A stretch of DNA of 64,000 nucleotides from Bacilli bacterium (GTDB lineage: Bacteria; Bacillota_I; Bacilli_A; RF39; UBA660), in assembly GCA_028693035.1 (NCBI GenBank), contig JAQUWE010000005.1, positions 1 through 64,000 of the forward strand. The letters run 5' to 3'. Under the pieces are notes generated by a model. The model did not search any database and was not told where the DNA came from. It saw only the letters and a program-made list of their open reading frames with translations. The position numbers and the translations under genes were made by a program. Within the stretch, counting starts at the first letter, position 1, and each line of letters opens with the position of its first letter. Of this stretch, positions 18,672 through 27,341 are shown in pieces.

Positions 18672-19901
18672 ATGAATAAAAAATATAAATATAGAGTAAT
18701 TTCCTTATTTTCTGGAGCCGGTGGAATGGATATTGGATTCATTCGAGCTGGATTTGACATAGTATGGGCAAATGACTTTTTTAAAGAAGCAGTAGAATCA
18801 TATAAAAAAAATGTGGATCAAAACATAGTTTATGGAGATATTACCAAGATAAAAAGTAGTGATATGCCGGATAACATCGATTTAGTAATTGGAGGATTCC
18901 CTTGCCAAGGATTTTCAATAGCTAACACTAAGAGAAGTATGAAGGATGAACGAAATTTTTTATATAAGGAAATGTTAAGAGTGATACAGGATAAAAAACC
19001 TAAATTTTTTGTTGCAGAAAATGTAAAAGGGATACTTTCCATGAAAAAAGGGAAAGTAATTAAAATGATAAAAAAAGACTTTGAATCACTGGGTTATAAA
19101 GTAGATGCAAGACTTTTAAACGCAGCAGAATATGGAGTTCCCCAAGCAAGGGAAAGAGTCTTAATTATAGGAAATAGAATAGGTGTTGAAAATCCTTATC
19201 CCGAAATAACCCATTGGGTAGATAGTAAAAAATATCAGACGAAACAAGGATTGAAAAAAGCAGTTACTGTAAAAGAAACAATTGATTTCTTAAGCAATAT
19301 TAAGTTAAGTGAGGACCCAATAACTTTGGATGATGGAAAGATTATATATAATCATGTAGCATCTACAAATGTTTATGACAAATTTTGGGGAAGAAAATAT
19401 AAAGTTAAACAGCATGAAGTATGTGATTATTTGAAAATATGGAGGGATAGGGCAGGTTATACAACAAAAAAAGTGGATGATCATTTTGGATATAAATATA
19501 CAGCAGGACACTGGTTTAGAAAAGATAATAATTCAGGAAGTATTCCAAAACCATCTGATTGGTGGGAATTAAAAAAAATATTAGGATTTGATAATAAGTA
19601 TGACAAAAAAGTCACTACTATGATTGAGAAAGAGATAAAGTTTGAACAGTCTCTAAGAATTACAAATTGGGAAAGACCCAGTGATACAATAACAGCAACG
19701 AGTCCAGAAATTCATATTAATAAAGAAAGAAGACTCAGTGCAAGGGAATGCGCCTTATTACAAACATTTCCTTTGGACTATCAATTTGTTGGGAGTTTAA
19801 ATGTGGTTTACAGACAAATAGGGAATGCTGTTCCAGTGAAACTTGCTGAACAAGTAGCTAATAAAATTTATGAAGTATTAAAAAATGAAGAGTCTAATTG
19901 A
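18672..19901 (+). CDS. DNA (cytosine-5-)-methyltransferase
   Basis: SLFSGAGGMDIGFIRAGF; GGFPCQGFS; FVAENVKG; QARERVLIIG; RQIGNAVPVKLAEQVA. Confidence 0.96.
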   Translation: MNKKYKYRVISLFSGAGGMDIGFIRAGFDIVWANDFFKEAVESYKKNVDQNIVYGDITKIKSSDMPDNIDLVIGGFPCQGFSIANTKRSMKDERNFLYKEMLRVIQDKKPKFFVAENVKGILSMKKGKVIKMIKKDFESLGYKVDARLLNAAEYGVPQARERVLIIGNRIGVENPYPEITHWVDSKKYQTKQGLKKAVTVKETIDFLSNIKLSEDPITLDDGKIIYNHVASTNVYDKFWGRKYKVKQHEVCDYLKIWRDRAGYTTKKVDDHFGYKYTAGHWFRKDNNSGSIPKPSDWWELKKILGFDNKYDKKVTTMIEKEIKFEQSLRITNWERPSDTITATSPEIHINKERRLSARECALLQTFPLDYQFVGSLNVVYRQIGNAVPVKLAEQVANKIYEVLKNEESN

Positions 19902-19912
19902 ACTCTTCATTT
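19883..19912. terminator. bidirectional hairpin shared by the convergent MTase and REase 3' ends
   Basis: AAATGAAGAGT-ctaattga-ACTCTTCATTT; both stop codons in the loop. Confidence 0.7.
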
Positions 19913-20919
19913 AATTTGTCATAAATTCTATAGTATTTCCTTTCTCCGCACCAGTATTTGTTTTTGGAGTTATATCTTTCTTCCAACCAGACATCATTAA
20001 AACGAGCAGTATTTCCGTATTTTACAGCTTCCAGAAAAATATCCTTATGATTATCCTTTTTTCTTTGTACTGTATACCATAACTGTTTTTTTTCATTGTC
20101 ATAATATCCAATTTTGTTTTTTCCAATAATTCTTTCCCAATGATCTGGAATGTCAGTATTTTGCTCAATTCTAGAAAATTTATTATTTTGGTTTAAATTA
20201 GAAAATTCATCATTAGATGTAATATATTTTGGTTTATAATATGGTCCATCATGAGCAGCATAATATATATAGTCTTTAAAGTTTAAGAAAAGATTGTTAT
20301 CAAATAAATTACTTAAAATACCATTAGGTAGGCAGGTTACTACAATACTAGGATATTTGCTGTCATTAATTAATTTAAAATTTCCGTGTCCATCATCTGA
20401 ATATCCAATTTTTACTAGGTATGTTAGTAATGGCTTCCCAGTTCTAGAATCAATTGCTTGCAAGTTTGATTTAACTTTAAAACCAGGAAAGCTACCACTA
20501 CCATCGACAGGATCATTTAAAAAGGAGGTTTGATTATGTTCAAATTGAGTAGAATCTAATTCTCCTTTATTTCCTACTTTATCAATTGTTTTAACATCTA
20601 AATTTAAAATTATATCTTTTAACTCTAATGCAATATCGCAGCTTATTGGAGATGGATAAAAATTTTCTACCCCATTAAAATTAGTATACATATGGTGTCT
20701 TAAAAGTCTTTCTGAAGCATCTTTTATTTTATTCTTTTTTCCCCAAACTTCTTGTAAAATTTCGTAGTATTCTTGTGTTTCACTTTCAATATTCTTCAAA
20801 TCTTCAAGAAAGGTTCTAGAAGTAACTATATTTTCTATTATATGCATATATTTTTCTTCTAGATCCAAAATGTTATTTTGATTTTTTTGTCTGCTATAAT
20901 TAATATTCTGTTTAGACAT
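19894..20919 (-). CDS. putative type II restriction endonuclease (partner of the C5-methyltransferase)
   Basis: convergent with, and overlapping, the MTase; ~340 aa; position plus content such as LDVKTIDKVGNKGELDSTQFEHNQ and NDPVDGSGSFPGFKVKSNLQAIDSRTGKPLLTYLVKIGYS; family not recognised. Confidence 0.6.
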   Translation of the reverse strand: MSKQNINYSRQKNQNNILDLEEKYMHIIENIVTSRTFLEDLKNIESETQEYYEILQEVWGKKNKIKDASERLLRHHMYTNFNGVENFYPSPISCDIALELKDIILNLDVKTIDKVGNKGELDSTQFEHNQTSFLNDPVDGSGSFPGFKVKSNLQAIDSRTGKPLLTYLVKIGYSDDGHGNFKLINDSKYPSIVVTCLPNGILSNLFDNNLFLNFKDYIYYAAHDGPYYKPKYITSNDEFSNLNQNNKFSRIEQNTDIPDHWERIIGKNKIGYYDNEKKQLWYTVQRKKDNHKDIFLEAVKYGNTARFNDVWLEERYNSKNKYWCGERKYYRIYDKLNEEFN

Positions 20920-21297
20920 AAAGTATCACCTCTCTTAAATTATAACATAAATTATCTAATAAATTAATTTCTATGGATAATATTCCAAATTTTCGATAAA
21001 CTTTTTCAATTAATCATAATAGTTTCTTTAAAATCAATAAAATTAAAAATTGAAAGATTTTTTTAATTTATTATTGTCCATTTTGGAATGAAGCCACAAT
21101 GCTATCATTTGCGCAAAAAAAGTTTAGTTTTATTTTTTGATAAACTAATGTATAATATAAAATATTACAAAACTAAACAATGGAAATATCCTGCTAAAAT
21201 TAAAATGTTAAATTATTAATTTTTTTATTAGAAGATATATTTGAAAATAAATTTATTTTAAATAAAATTTAGCAGAAAGAATTTAAAAAGGTGAAAT

Positions 21298-22953
21298 ATG
21301 ACAGTAACAAAAACAAACTTAACTGACTTATTAAATTATATTGAAGAAAAAATTGTTCCGCATAATATTTCGATGAGCGGAATAAATAATCTTTTTGCAC
21401 TATTATCTAAATTTAATATTGATGAACTTTATGAAGCGGTAGACATAAGTTTTAAAACTTATATCGTATTAGACGAAAATGGAATACCACCAATACAGTC
21501 TATTAATAATTTTCTACAAAAAATAGGGGGGTGTAGCTCATAATAATGCTTTATCACCTATAGATAAAAAAATATGACATATAAAAAATATATGCGCAAA
21601 AAGTTTCTTTTATTGGAATGAAGGAAAAGCAACAATAATTTTAAAAAAATATATTAAGGAGTTAGAACTAGAAGGCTGGTCTGAAGAAAAAATATTGGAT
21701 AATTTAAATAATGAGTTAATGACAGAAATAAATGAGTGTAGTAATTGGACGGAATGGAGAAATTTAATCGAGGGACGGATAGATTTATTTATAAAGCAAA
21801 AAGAGGAGGATATTGAAAAGCATACGTTAATAAACAAAGGTTTTTTAACTATTAAGAAAAAATATGAAATAATTAAAGAGATCGGATCGGGTTCTTTTGG
21901 GATAACTTATTTAGTTAAATATATTAATTTAAACAAGGAGTTTATTTTAAAAGAATTTTCTAGTGGAATGATCGATCAAAAGAAAAATGAAAGTTTTTTT
22001 ATAAAGTTTATTAACGAAATACAATTTTTGTTTGATTTACATCACCAAAATATAGTTAGCATTTACGATTATAAAATTGATATAGAAAAACAAGTTGGTT
22101 ATTACATTATGGAGTATATAGATGGAAGTGATATTCTAAAATATATTCAAAAATATAAGGATAAAATCAATGATATCTTTGAACAAATAATAGATGTTTT
22201 TTTTATTTAGAAATTAATGATATTTGCCATCGAGATATACGAATTAGTAATATTTTAATAACAAATAAGGAGATAGTTAAATTAATTGATTTTGGTTTTG
22301 TAAAAGACGTTAGTGAGAGTAATTCAGTTAATTCTTCTACTCAACTAATAATATATCTATATGATTGGCCAGAAGAATTAAAAGATGAAAAGCCAAAATA
22401 TGATAGCAAAACAGAAATATATTTTATTGGAAAACTATTAATAGACATATTAGAAAAATCAGGAATTGATGATTTTTGCAATACTGATGTTTTATATAAA
22501 ATGGCGGAATATTATTATTCAAAGAGAATAGCATCTTTTTTAACAATAAAGAATATAAAAGAAAATAAAAATCATTATTTAGCTGTTGATATTGATGAAC
22601 TGCGAACTAATTTTGAAAATTTCACTAATTTATTTGAAACATATATAATAGAATTAAATTCAAACTGTCGTTGTGTAGACAAATATTCGGCTATGGTTTC
22701 TAGATTAAAATTATATTTATCTCATAATAGATTAGACAAAAAAGTATTGGAATATAACGATTTTTTTAAATGCTTCATAGATGGAAATTTTAAGGCAAAT
22801 AATGATTATGCATACTCTATAAAAATGGTTGATGTTGAAAAAATATATAATTGGTTATCTAGTGTTAATAATGACCAAACGCAACAAAATATAATTCGTG
22901 GAATAAATAAAAAATTACGACATTTATCAGTAAAAACTACTTTTTCTTTTTAA
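21298..22953 (+). pseudogene. Hanks-type Ser/Thr protein kinase, disrupted by two frameshifts and a nonsense codon
   Basis: in three frames: ...FLQKIGG(G6)VAHNNALSPIDKKI*HIKNICAKSFFYWNEGKATIIL...IGSGSFGITYLVKYINLNKEFILKEF...(T8)..YLEINDICHRDIRISNILITNKEIVKLIDFGF... Confidence 0.8.
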
Positions 22954-23050
22954 ATAGTTACTTTATTAATAAAAAAATAACATAACTAGTTGCATTTATC
23001 CCCATACAGAGCTATAATCTATCTAATAAATCGATGTCTATGGGAAAACA

Positions 23051-23098
23051 TTGCAGACTCCTTATAAAGTTGCCCCATTTATTTGAGATGTACCTACA
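23051..23098 (+). repeat. tRNA-3'-end-like repeat, copy C
   Basis: gactccttataaagttgccccatttatttgagatgtacctaca; CATTTATTTGAGA(t/a)GTACC(t/c)ACA shared with copy D. Confidence 0.6.
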
Positions 23099-23121
23099 TA
23101 AACTTGTTATGTAGGTTTTTA
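23092..23121 (+). terminator. hairpin terminator after repeat C
   Basis: acctacataa cttg ttatgtaggttttt. Confidence 0.75.
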
Positions 23122-23212
23122 CTTCAAGTAAAAAAGAAAATAAAGTATAATTATATATAAGATTAGCTTACCCTTGAAAAGGGCTAGTAAGAAATTATGG
23201 GGTATTGTTTAT

Positions 23213-23629
23213 ATGAAAACAAAAGTGTTAAGTATAGCAGTAATTGAACATGAAGGGAAAATATTAATGAGAAAAAAACCAGCTGGCTCAGTACCGTATA
23301 AAGAAACCTGGTATTGTTTTGGTGGAGAAGTAAAAGAAGGGATATCTCCTGACGAAGCGGTTAAAAGCATGATAAAAAAACAAACAGGAATTGAAATAGA
23401 TCTAAAAGAAAATTTAGGTTGGGATACAGAAATCAAAAAAGATTTAGATGGAGAAGAAAAACAATTTATTTATCTAGATTCGTTGTATACTTATTTGAAT
23501 GGGGATTTGAAAATTGGGGAAAAAGAAAATATTGAAAAATTAGAATGGATTCCAATAGAAAAACTTTCTGAATATGATTTTGTGCCCCCTAGTATTATTT
23601 TCTTCAAAAAAATAGGCTACTTGAAATAG
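23213..23629 (+). CDS. NUDIX-fold protein with degenerate catalytic box
   Basis: GGEVKEGISPDEAVKSMIKKQTGIEI; ATG 23213. Confidence 0.75.
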   Translation: MKTKVLSIAVIEHEGKILMRKKPAGSVPYKETWYCFGGEVKEGISPDEAVKSMIKKQTGIEIDLKENLGWDTEIKKDLDGEEKQFIYLDSLYTYLNGDLKIGEKENIEKLEWIPIEKLSEYDFVPPSIIFFKKIGYLK

Positions 23630-23693
23630 GAATCAATTGTGATAGACACAATTGTAAAATAATGAATTAAATCAAAAAATATATATAATATCC

Positions 23694-23743
23694 AGTTTAC
23701 TGGGTCCTTGAAATACGCCACATTTATTTGAGAAGTACCCACA
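23694..23743 (+). repeat. tRNA-3'-end-like repeat, copy D
   Basis: agtttactgggtccttgaaatacgccacatttatttgagaagtacccaca. Confidence 0.6.
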
Positions 23744-23766
23744 CATTTAAATATGTGTGGGTTTTA
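23737..23766 (+). terminator. hairpin terminator after repeat D
   Basis: acccacacat ttaaat atgtgtgggtttta. Confidence 0.7.
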
Positions 23767-23813
23767 TATTGGAAGAAAGTAAAATTAATTGTATAATTAA
23801 ATTGGTGAAGGAA

Positions 23814-24335
23814 ATGAATGAGAATCAAATAATGGAGTTTATGAATAACATTGAATATGGATGGGTTGACAAAAATAACAACAAACATAGTATAGTTGAT
23901 GAATTCTATTCTGATAATTATATCTTACAAGGACCCGAAGAAACAATGAATAGTAAAACCGGGGTTTGTTGGGATCAAGTTGAGTTAGAACGATATTATT
24001 TTGAAAATATAGGAGTTAATGTTAATACTTATTTTTTATGTCATTATGATGACAATATGTGTCCTACACATACGTTTTTGGTATATAAAAAGGATAGTGA
24101 CTTTTATTGGTTTGAACATTCTTGGAATAAATATAAAGGAATTCATAAATATAATAGTTTAAAAAGATTACTAGCTGATGTTAAAAACAAGTTTATTAAA
24201 ACAGAATTAAATAACAATTACAATAAAAACAATTTAATGTTTTATGAATATAGCAAACCAAAATATGGTATGAGTGTTATTGATTTTTATAAACATTGTG
24301 AAAAAAGTAATAGTCTTCATATTGATAATTTATAA
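23814..24335 (+). CDS. transglutaminase-like/cysteine peptidase-fold protein (paralog 3)
   Basis: KTGVCWDQVELERYYF...CPTHTFLVYKKDSDFYWFEHSWNKYKGIHKY, same motif as ORFs at 108 and 758. Confidence 0.6.
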   Translation: MNENQIMEFMNNIEYGWVDKNNNKHSIVDEFYSDNYILQGPEETMNSKTGVCWDQVELERYYFENIGVNVNTYFLCHYDDNMCPTHTFLVYKKDSDFYWFEHSWNKYKGIHKYNSLKRLLADVKNKFIKTELNNNYNKNNLMFYEYSKPKYGMSVIDFYKHCEKSNSLHIDNL

Positions 24336-24375
24336 ATATATTTTTTGTAATAGAAATGAATAACAGTTAAAATTA

Positions 24376-24411
24376 AGTTTACTGGGTCTTGTAAATACAA
24401 CCAATATGAGA
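24376..24411 (+). repeat. tRNA-3'-end-like repeat, copy E
   Basis: agtttactgggtcttgtaaatacaaccaatatgaga; 20/23 identical to 23694-23716. Confidence 0.55.
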
Positions 24412-24413
24412 TA

Positions 24414-24444
24414 ATCGAACTAATTTTATTTAGTTCGATTTTTC
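24414..24444 (+). terminator. hairpin terminator after repeat E
   Basis: atcgaactaa ttttat ttagttcgatttttc. Confidence 0.7.
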
Positions 24445-24479
24445 TTTAATTGTAGTATAATTAGCTTAGGTGATATTAT

Positions 24480-25070
24480 ATGAATTTTATAGGATCAAAG
24501 ATTATCGAAACAGAAAGATTAATATTAAGACCAACTGAGAAAAAAGATTTAAAAATTTTGTTTGATATTCTTTTAATTCCTGAAGTGAATAAATACTATT
24601 TAACAACTAAAATAGGAAAGAGCTTTGAGGAAGATCATAAATGGCAATTGAAAAAACTACAAAGAGCACATAATCAAGATGTTTTTCAGTGGAGTATAGT
24701 TAAAAAAGAAGATAATAGGTGTATAGGTCAAATTAGTGTTCAAGAAAAACAAGATTCGCCTGTTGAAATAAGAGATATAGGTTGGTTTATAGACCTAAAT
24801 GAGCAAAGAAAAGGCTATGCTTATGAAGCAGCTAGTAAAATAATAGATTTTATGTTTAATGAAGTTCGTATTGAAGCAATAGAAACATCCTCTGCAATTT
24901 GTAATCCTGCATCCTTTGGATTTATGGAAAAGTTAGGATTTTATAAAAGAGGAAACATGACACATAAACAAAAATATACTTTTATGAAAGAATTAGTTGA
25001 TTGTTATTCCTACGGCATTACCGAAAAGGAATATTGTAATAAAAAAAAGAATATTTTGATAAGAAAATGA
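24480..25070 (+). CDS. GNAT family N-acetyltransferase (RimJ/RimL-like)
   Basis: IETERLILRPTEKKDL...IGWFIDLNEQRKGYAYEAASKIIDFMF...NPASFGFMEKLGF. Confidence 0.88.
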   Translation: MNFIGSKIIETERLILRPTEKKDLKILFDILLIPEVNKYYLTTKIGKSFEEDHKWQLKKLQRAHNQDVFQWSIVKKEDNRCIGQISVQEKQDSPVEIRDIGWFIDLNEQRKGYAYEAASKIIDFMFNEVRIEAIETSSAICNPASFGFMEKLGFYKRGNMTHKQKYTFMKELVDCYSYGITEKEYCNKKKNILIRK

Positions 25071-25212
25071 ATGTAATAATTTAGCAGTTTTTCCAATATA
25101 ACGTAGGTAACTTATAAAGAAGCATACGAAAACGGCCCTTATCTAATTTACCCGCTTTTATTTGTTTTGATATTCTATAAATTTGTTATATAATTGTTTT
25201 AGGTGAGTTTAA

Positions 25213-26139
25213 ATGGCAAAAAATGAAGTAGATTATTATGTTAATAATATATTGAAAAAACAATTGCAGAAATTAAAAGTAAGTAATTATGGATTATATG
25301 CTATTCTTGATAATGTTAAAAATCAATTGAATAGCATAATAAAAAATTGGAATAATCATGATTTAATAAATATATTTTTTCTGACAGTGATTGAAGAAGC
25401 ATCATTTTATAATCCAATTGCAGATGATAAAATAAAAGGTTTAGTTGTTTTAGGAATTAGGAATAGTTTGTTAGAAACAATTGCGAGTGTTGATTATAAA
25501 TTGTTTGGTTTAAAACAATGTATGAGTGATCAAGATATAAAAGAAATTACCACTAATGCAATAACTTATTTTAAAAATGTAGATTTAAATAAACTATCAT
25601 CTAATATAGTTTCTGAAAAAAATTATTATCTAGATGTAATACAAAAGTATCCCAATGCATATAAAGTTTTATTTGAATTAAGTAAGTGTACGTGTGTAGA
25701 ATCAGAAAAAAGTTTTGAAATTATTAAAAATAAGCCATATATTATTGAGGAAGTAAAATTATATAAAGAGCCTGATCAAAATGTTGTAAAAACTATAATG
25801 AGTGGCATAAGTGAAAAGTTTGATGCCGGTCTTATTGGCTTGTTAAAGGGTATATTAGATGGAACAACCTCTTTCTTTTATATTGATTCTTTTAAATATT
25901 TATCAAGAAATTTCGAAAAAAATTTAAAAGTTATCGAATTTATTCTTACTCATAATGGTATATTTTTAACAAATAATTTTTTTATTAGTAATGGGTATGT
26001 ATCAAGAAGAAAAATACTAATTAGAGCCAATCATGGTAGTGGATTTAATCTTGAAGCAATTAAATCAATTGGCGCAATATCTAAAAAGTATAAAAAGAAA
26101 CTAGAAAAAATGTTCCAATTGGATGATAGCATCGTATGA
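25213..26139 (+). CDS. hypothetical protein
   Basis: long ORF with upstream promoter-like sequence; family not recognised. Confidence 0.45.
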   Translation: MAKNEVDYYVNNILKKQLQKLKVSNYGLYAILDNVKNQLNSIIKNWNNHDLINIFFLTVIEEASFYNPIADDKIKGLVVLGIRNSLLETIASVDYKLFGLKQCMSDQDIKEITTNAITYFKNVDLNKLSSNIVSEKNYYLDVIQKYPNAYKVLFELSKCTCVESEKSFEIIKNKPYIIEEVKLYKEPDQNVVKTIMSGISEKFDAGLIGLLKGILDGTTSFFYIDSFKYLSRNFEKNLKVIEFILTHNGIFLTNNFFISNGYVSRRKILIRANHGSGFNLEAIKSIGAISKKYKKKLEKMFQLDDSIV

Positions 26140-26250
26140 CAGATGCATCAATTATTTACTTGTTTTGTTACTGATGACTATAATCTTATGGTAATGTCAC
26201 AGATATAATAATATTCCTCCCCCTCCCTAGGGGGTTTATTTTTCCACAAT

Positions 26251-26281
26251 AAAAAACACGAAGCATAAAATCGTGTTTTTA
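26251..26281 (-). terminator. terminator of the glutathione peroxidase gene
   Basis: aaaaacacga agcataaaa tcgtgttttt. Confidence 0.7.
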
Positions 26282-26287
26282 GATTTA

Positions 26288-26767
26288 TTAAATAGCAAGT
26301 AGAACCTTAATATCTTTATCAATGCTTTCAGGAGTTACAGTAGGCGCATAGCGCTGTATAACAGTACCATTTTTATCAACTAAAAATTTAGTGAAATTCC
26401 ATTTTATTTTGGAATTTATTGCTCCCTTTTTTTGTTTTTTTAAGAATGTATATAGAGGTTCTTCGTTTTCTCCATTTACATTTATTTTAGCAAATGTTTT
26501 AAAAGTTGTATTATATTTTAGCTGACAAAAAGATACTATTTCTTGATTACTACCAGGTGCTTGATGGCCAAATTGGTTACAAGGAAAATCTAGTATTTCG
26601 AAACCGCTATCCTTATATTTTTGATACAAATTTTCTAAACCTTCATATTGCGGGGTAAATCCACATCCAGTAGCAGTATTCACAATTAATAAAACCTTTC
26701 CTTTATAGATTGAAAGTGGAATGTTCTTATCTTCTGCATCTTTTACTTTAAAATTGTAAATATTCAT
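26288..26767 (-). CDS. glutathione peroxidase (Cys type)
   Basis: LLIVNTATGCGFTPQYEGLE, FPCNQFGHQAPGSNQEI, KWNFTKFLVDKNG. Confidence 0.92.
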   Translation of the reverse strand: MNIYNFKVKDAEDKNIPLSIYKGKVLLIVNTATGCGFTPQYEGLENLYQKYKDSGFEILDFPCNQFGHQAPGSNQEIVSFCQLKYNTTFKTFAKINVNGENEEPLYTFLKKQKKGAINSKIKWNFTKFLVDKNGTVIQRYAPTVTPESIDKDIKVLLAI

Positions 26768-26852
26768 ATTACTCATCACCTAGTATAATTATACACTATT
26801 TTATCAAATTTCAAATATATAATTTTTTATAAAACAAAATAAAATTGCTAAA

Positions 26853-27002
26853 ATGGTCAAACTGGCAGATAGAGTTCACAATTTATCTCAAGCCCATTTT
26901 GCTTCTAGTAAATGGATAAATAAATATACTATAGAAACAAAACAGTGGTATTTAGAAATGGCTATAGAACCCCATTTGAAAAAGCTCTTACAAATATATT
27001 AA
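26853..27002 (+). pseudogene. remnant of a RelA/SpoT-type HD-domain protein
   Basis: 50-codon ORF MVKLADRVHNLSQAHFASSKWINKYTIETKQWYLEMA; 'VKLADRxHNL' HD motif, no intact 5' part. Confidence 0.55.
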
Positions 27003-27341
27003 AAAATTTAGAGAAAAACATTTTAGAGAAAAACGAGGTTGTCTATTCATATAAAAAAATCATTAATAAATTTTGACAGTAAAAAATTGAATCATACAGA
27101 TATTTTTTTCTCTATTTTCTTCTAGAATCAGTTGCAAATTTATTAGAAATATATAATTATTTTAGAAAATAGTAAATCAAAATATTGAATGGAAGTAGCA
27201 TTCATATAGGTAGCAATTCCTTCACGAATTCTTATTTATAAATCATCTAAAATATATAAAAAGATATAGGTATAAGTTTAAAAAAATAATCATATATAAC
27301 TATACAATTACATTGAATAGTTATAAGGGAGAGGTTATTAT

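Noticed and set aside
21575-21577. TGA in the kinase read as Trp (genetic code 4)
   Set aside because: TGA terminates other genes here (e.g. 2238, 13586, 14184), so code 11 fits; treated as nonsense mutation.
16899-23189. AAGGGCTAGTA present at 16899 and 23179
   Set aside because: Only 11 bp in AT-rich intergenic DNA and each copy is part of a different hairpin; too weak to call.
25071-25212. Possible further copy of the tRNA-like repeat (cttataaagaagcatacg...cggccc)
   Set aside because: Only CTTATAAAG matches copy C; not enough to include.
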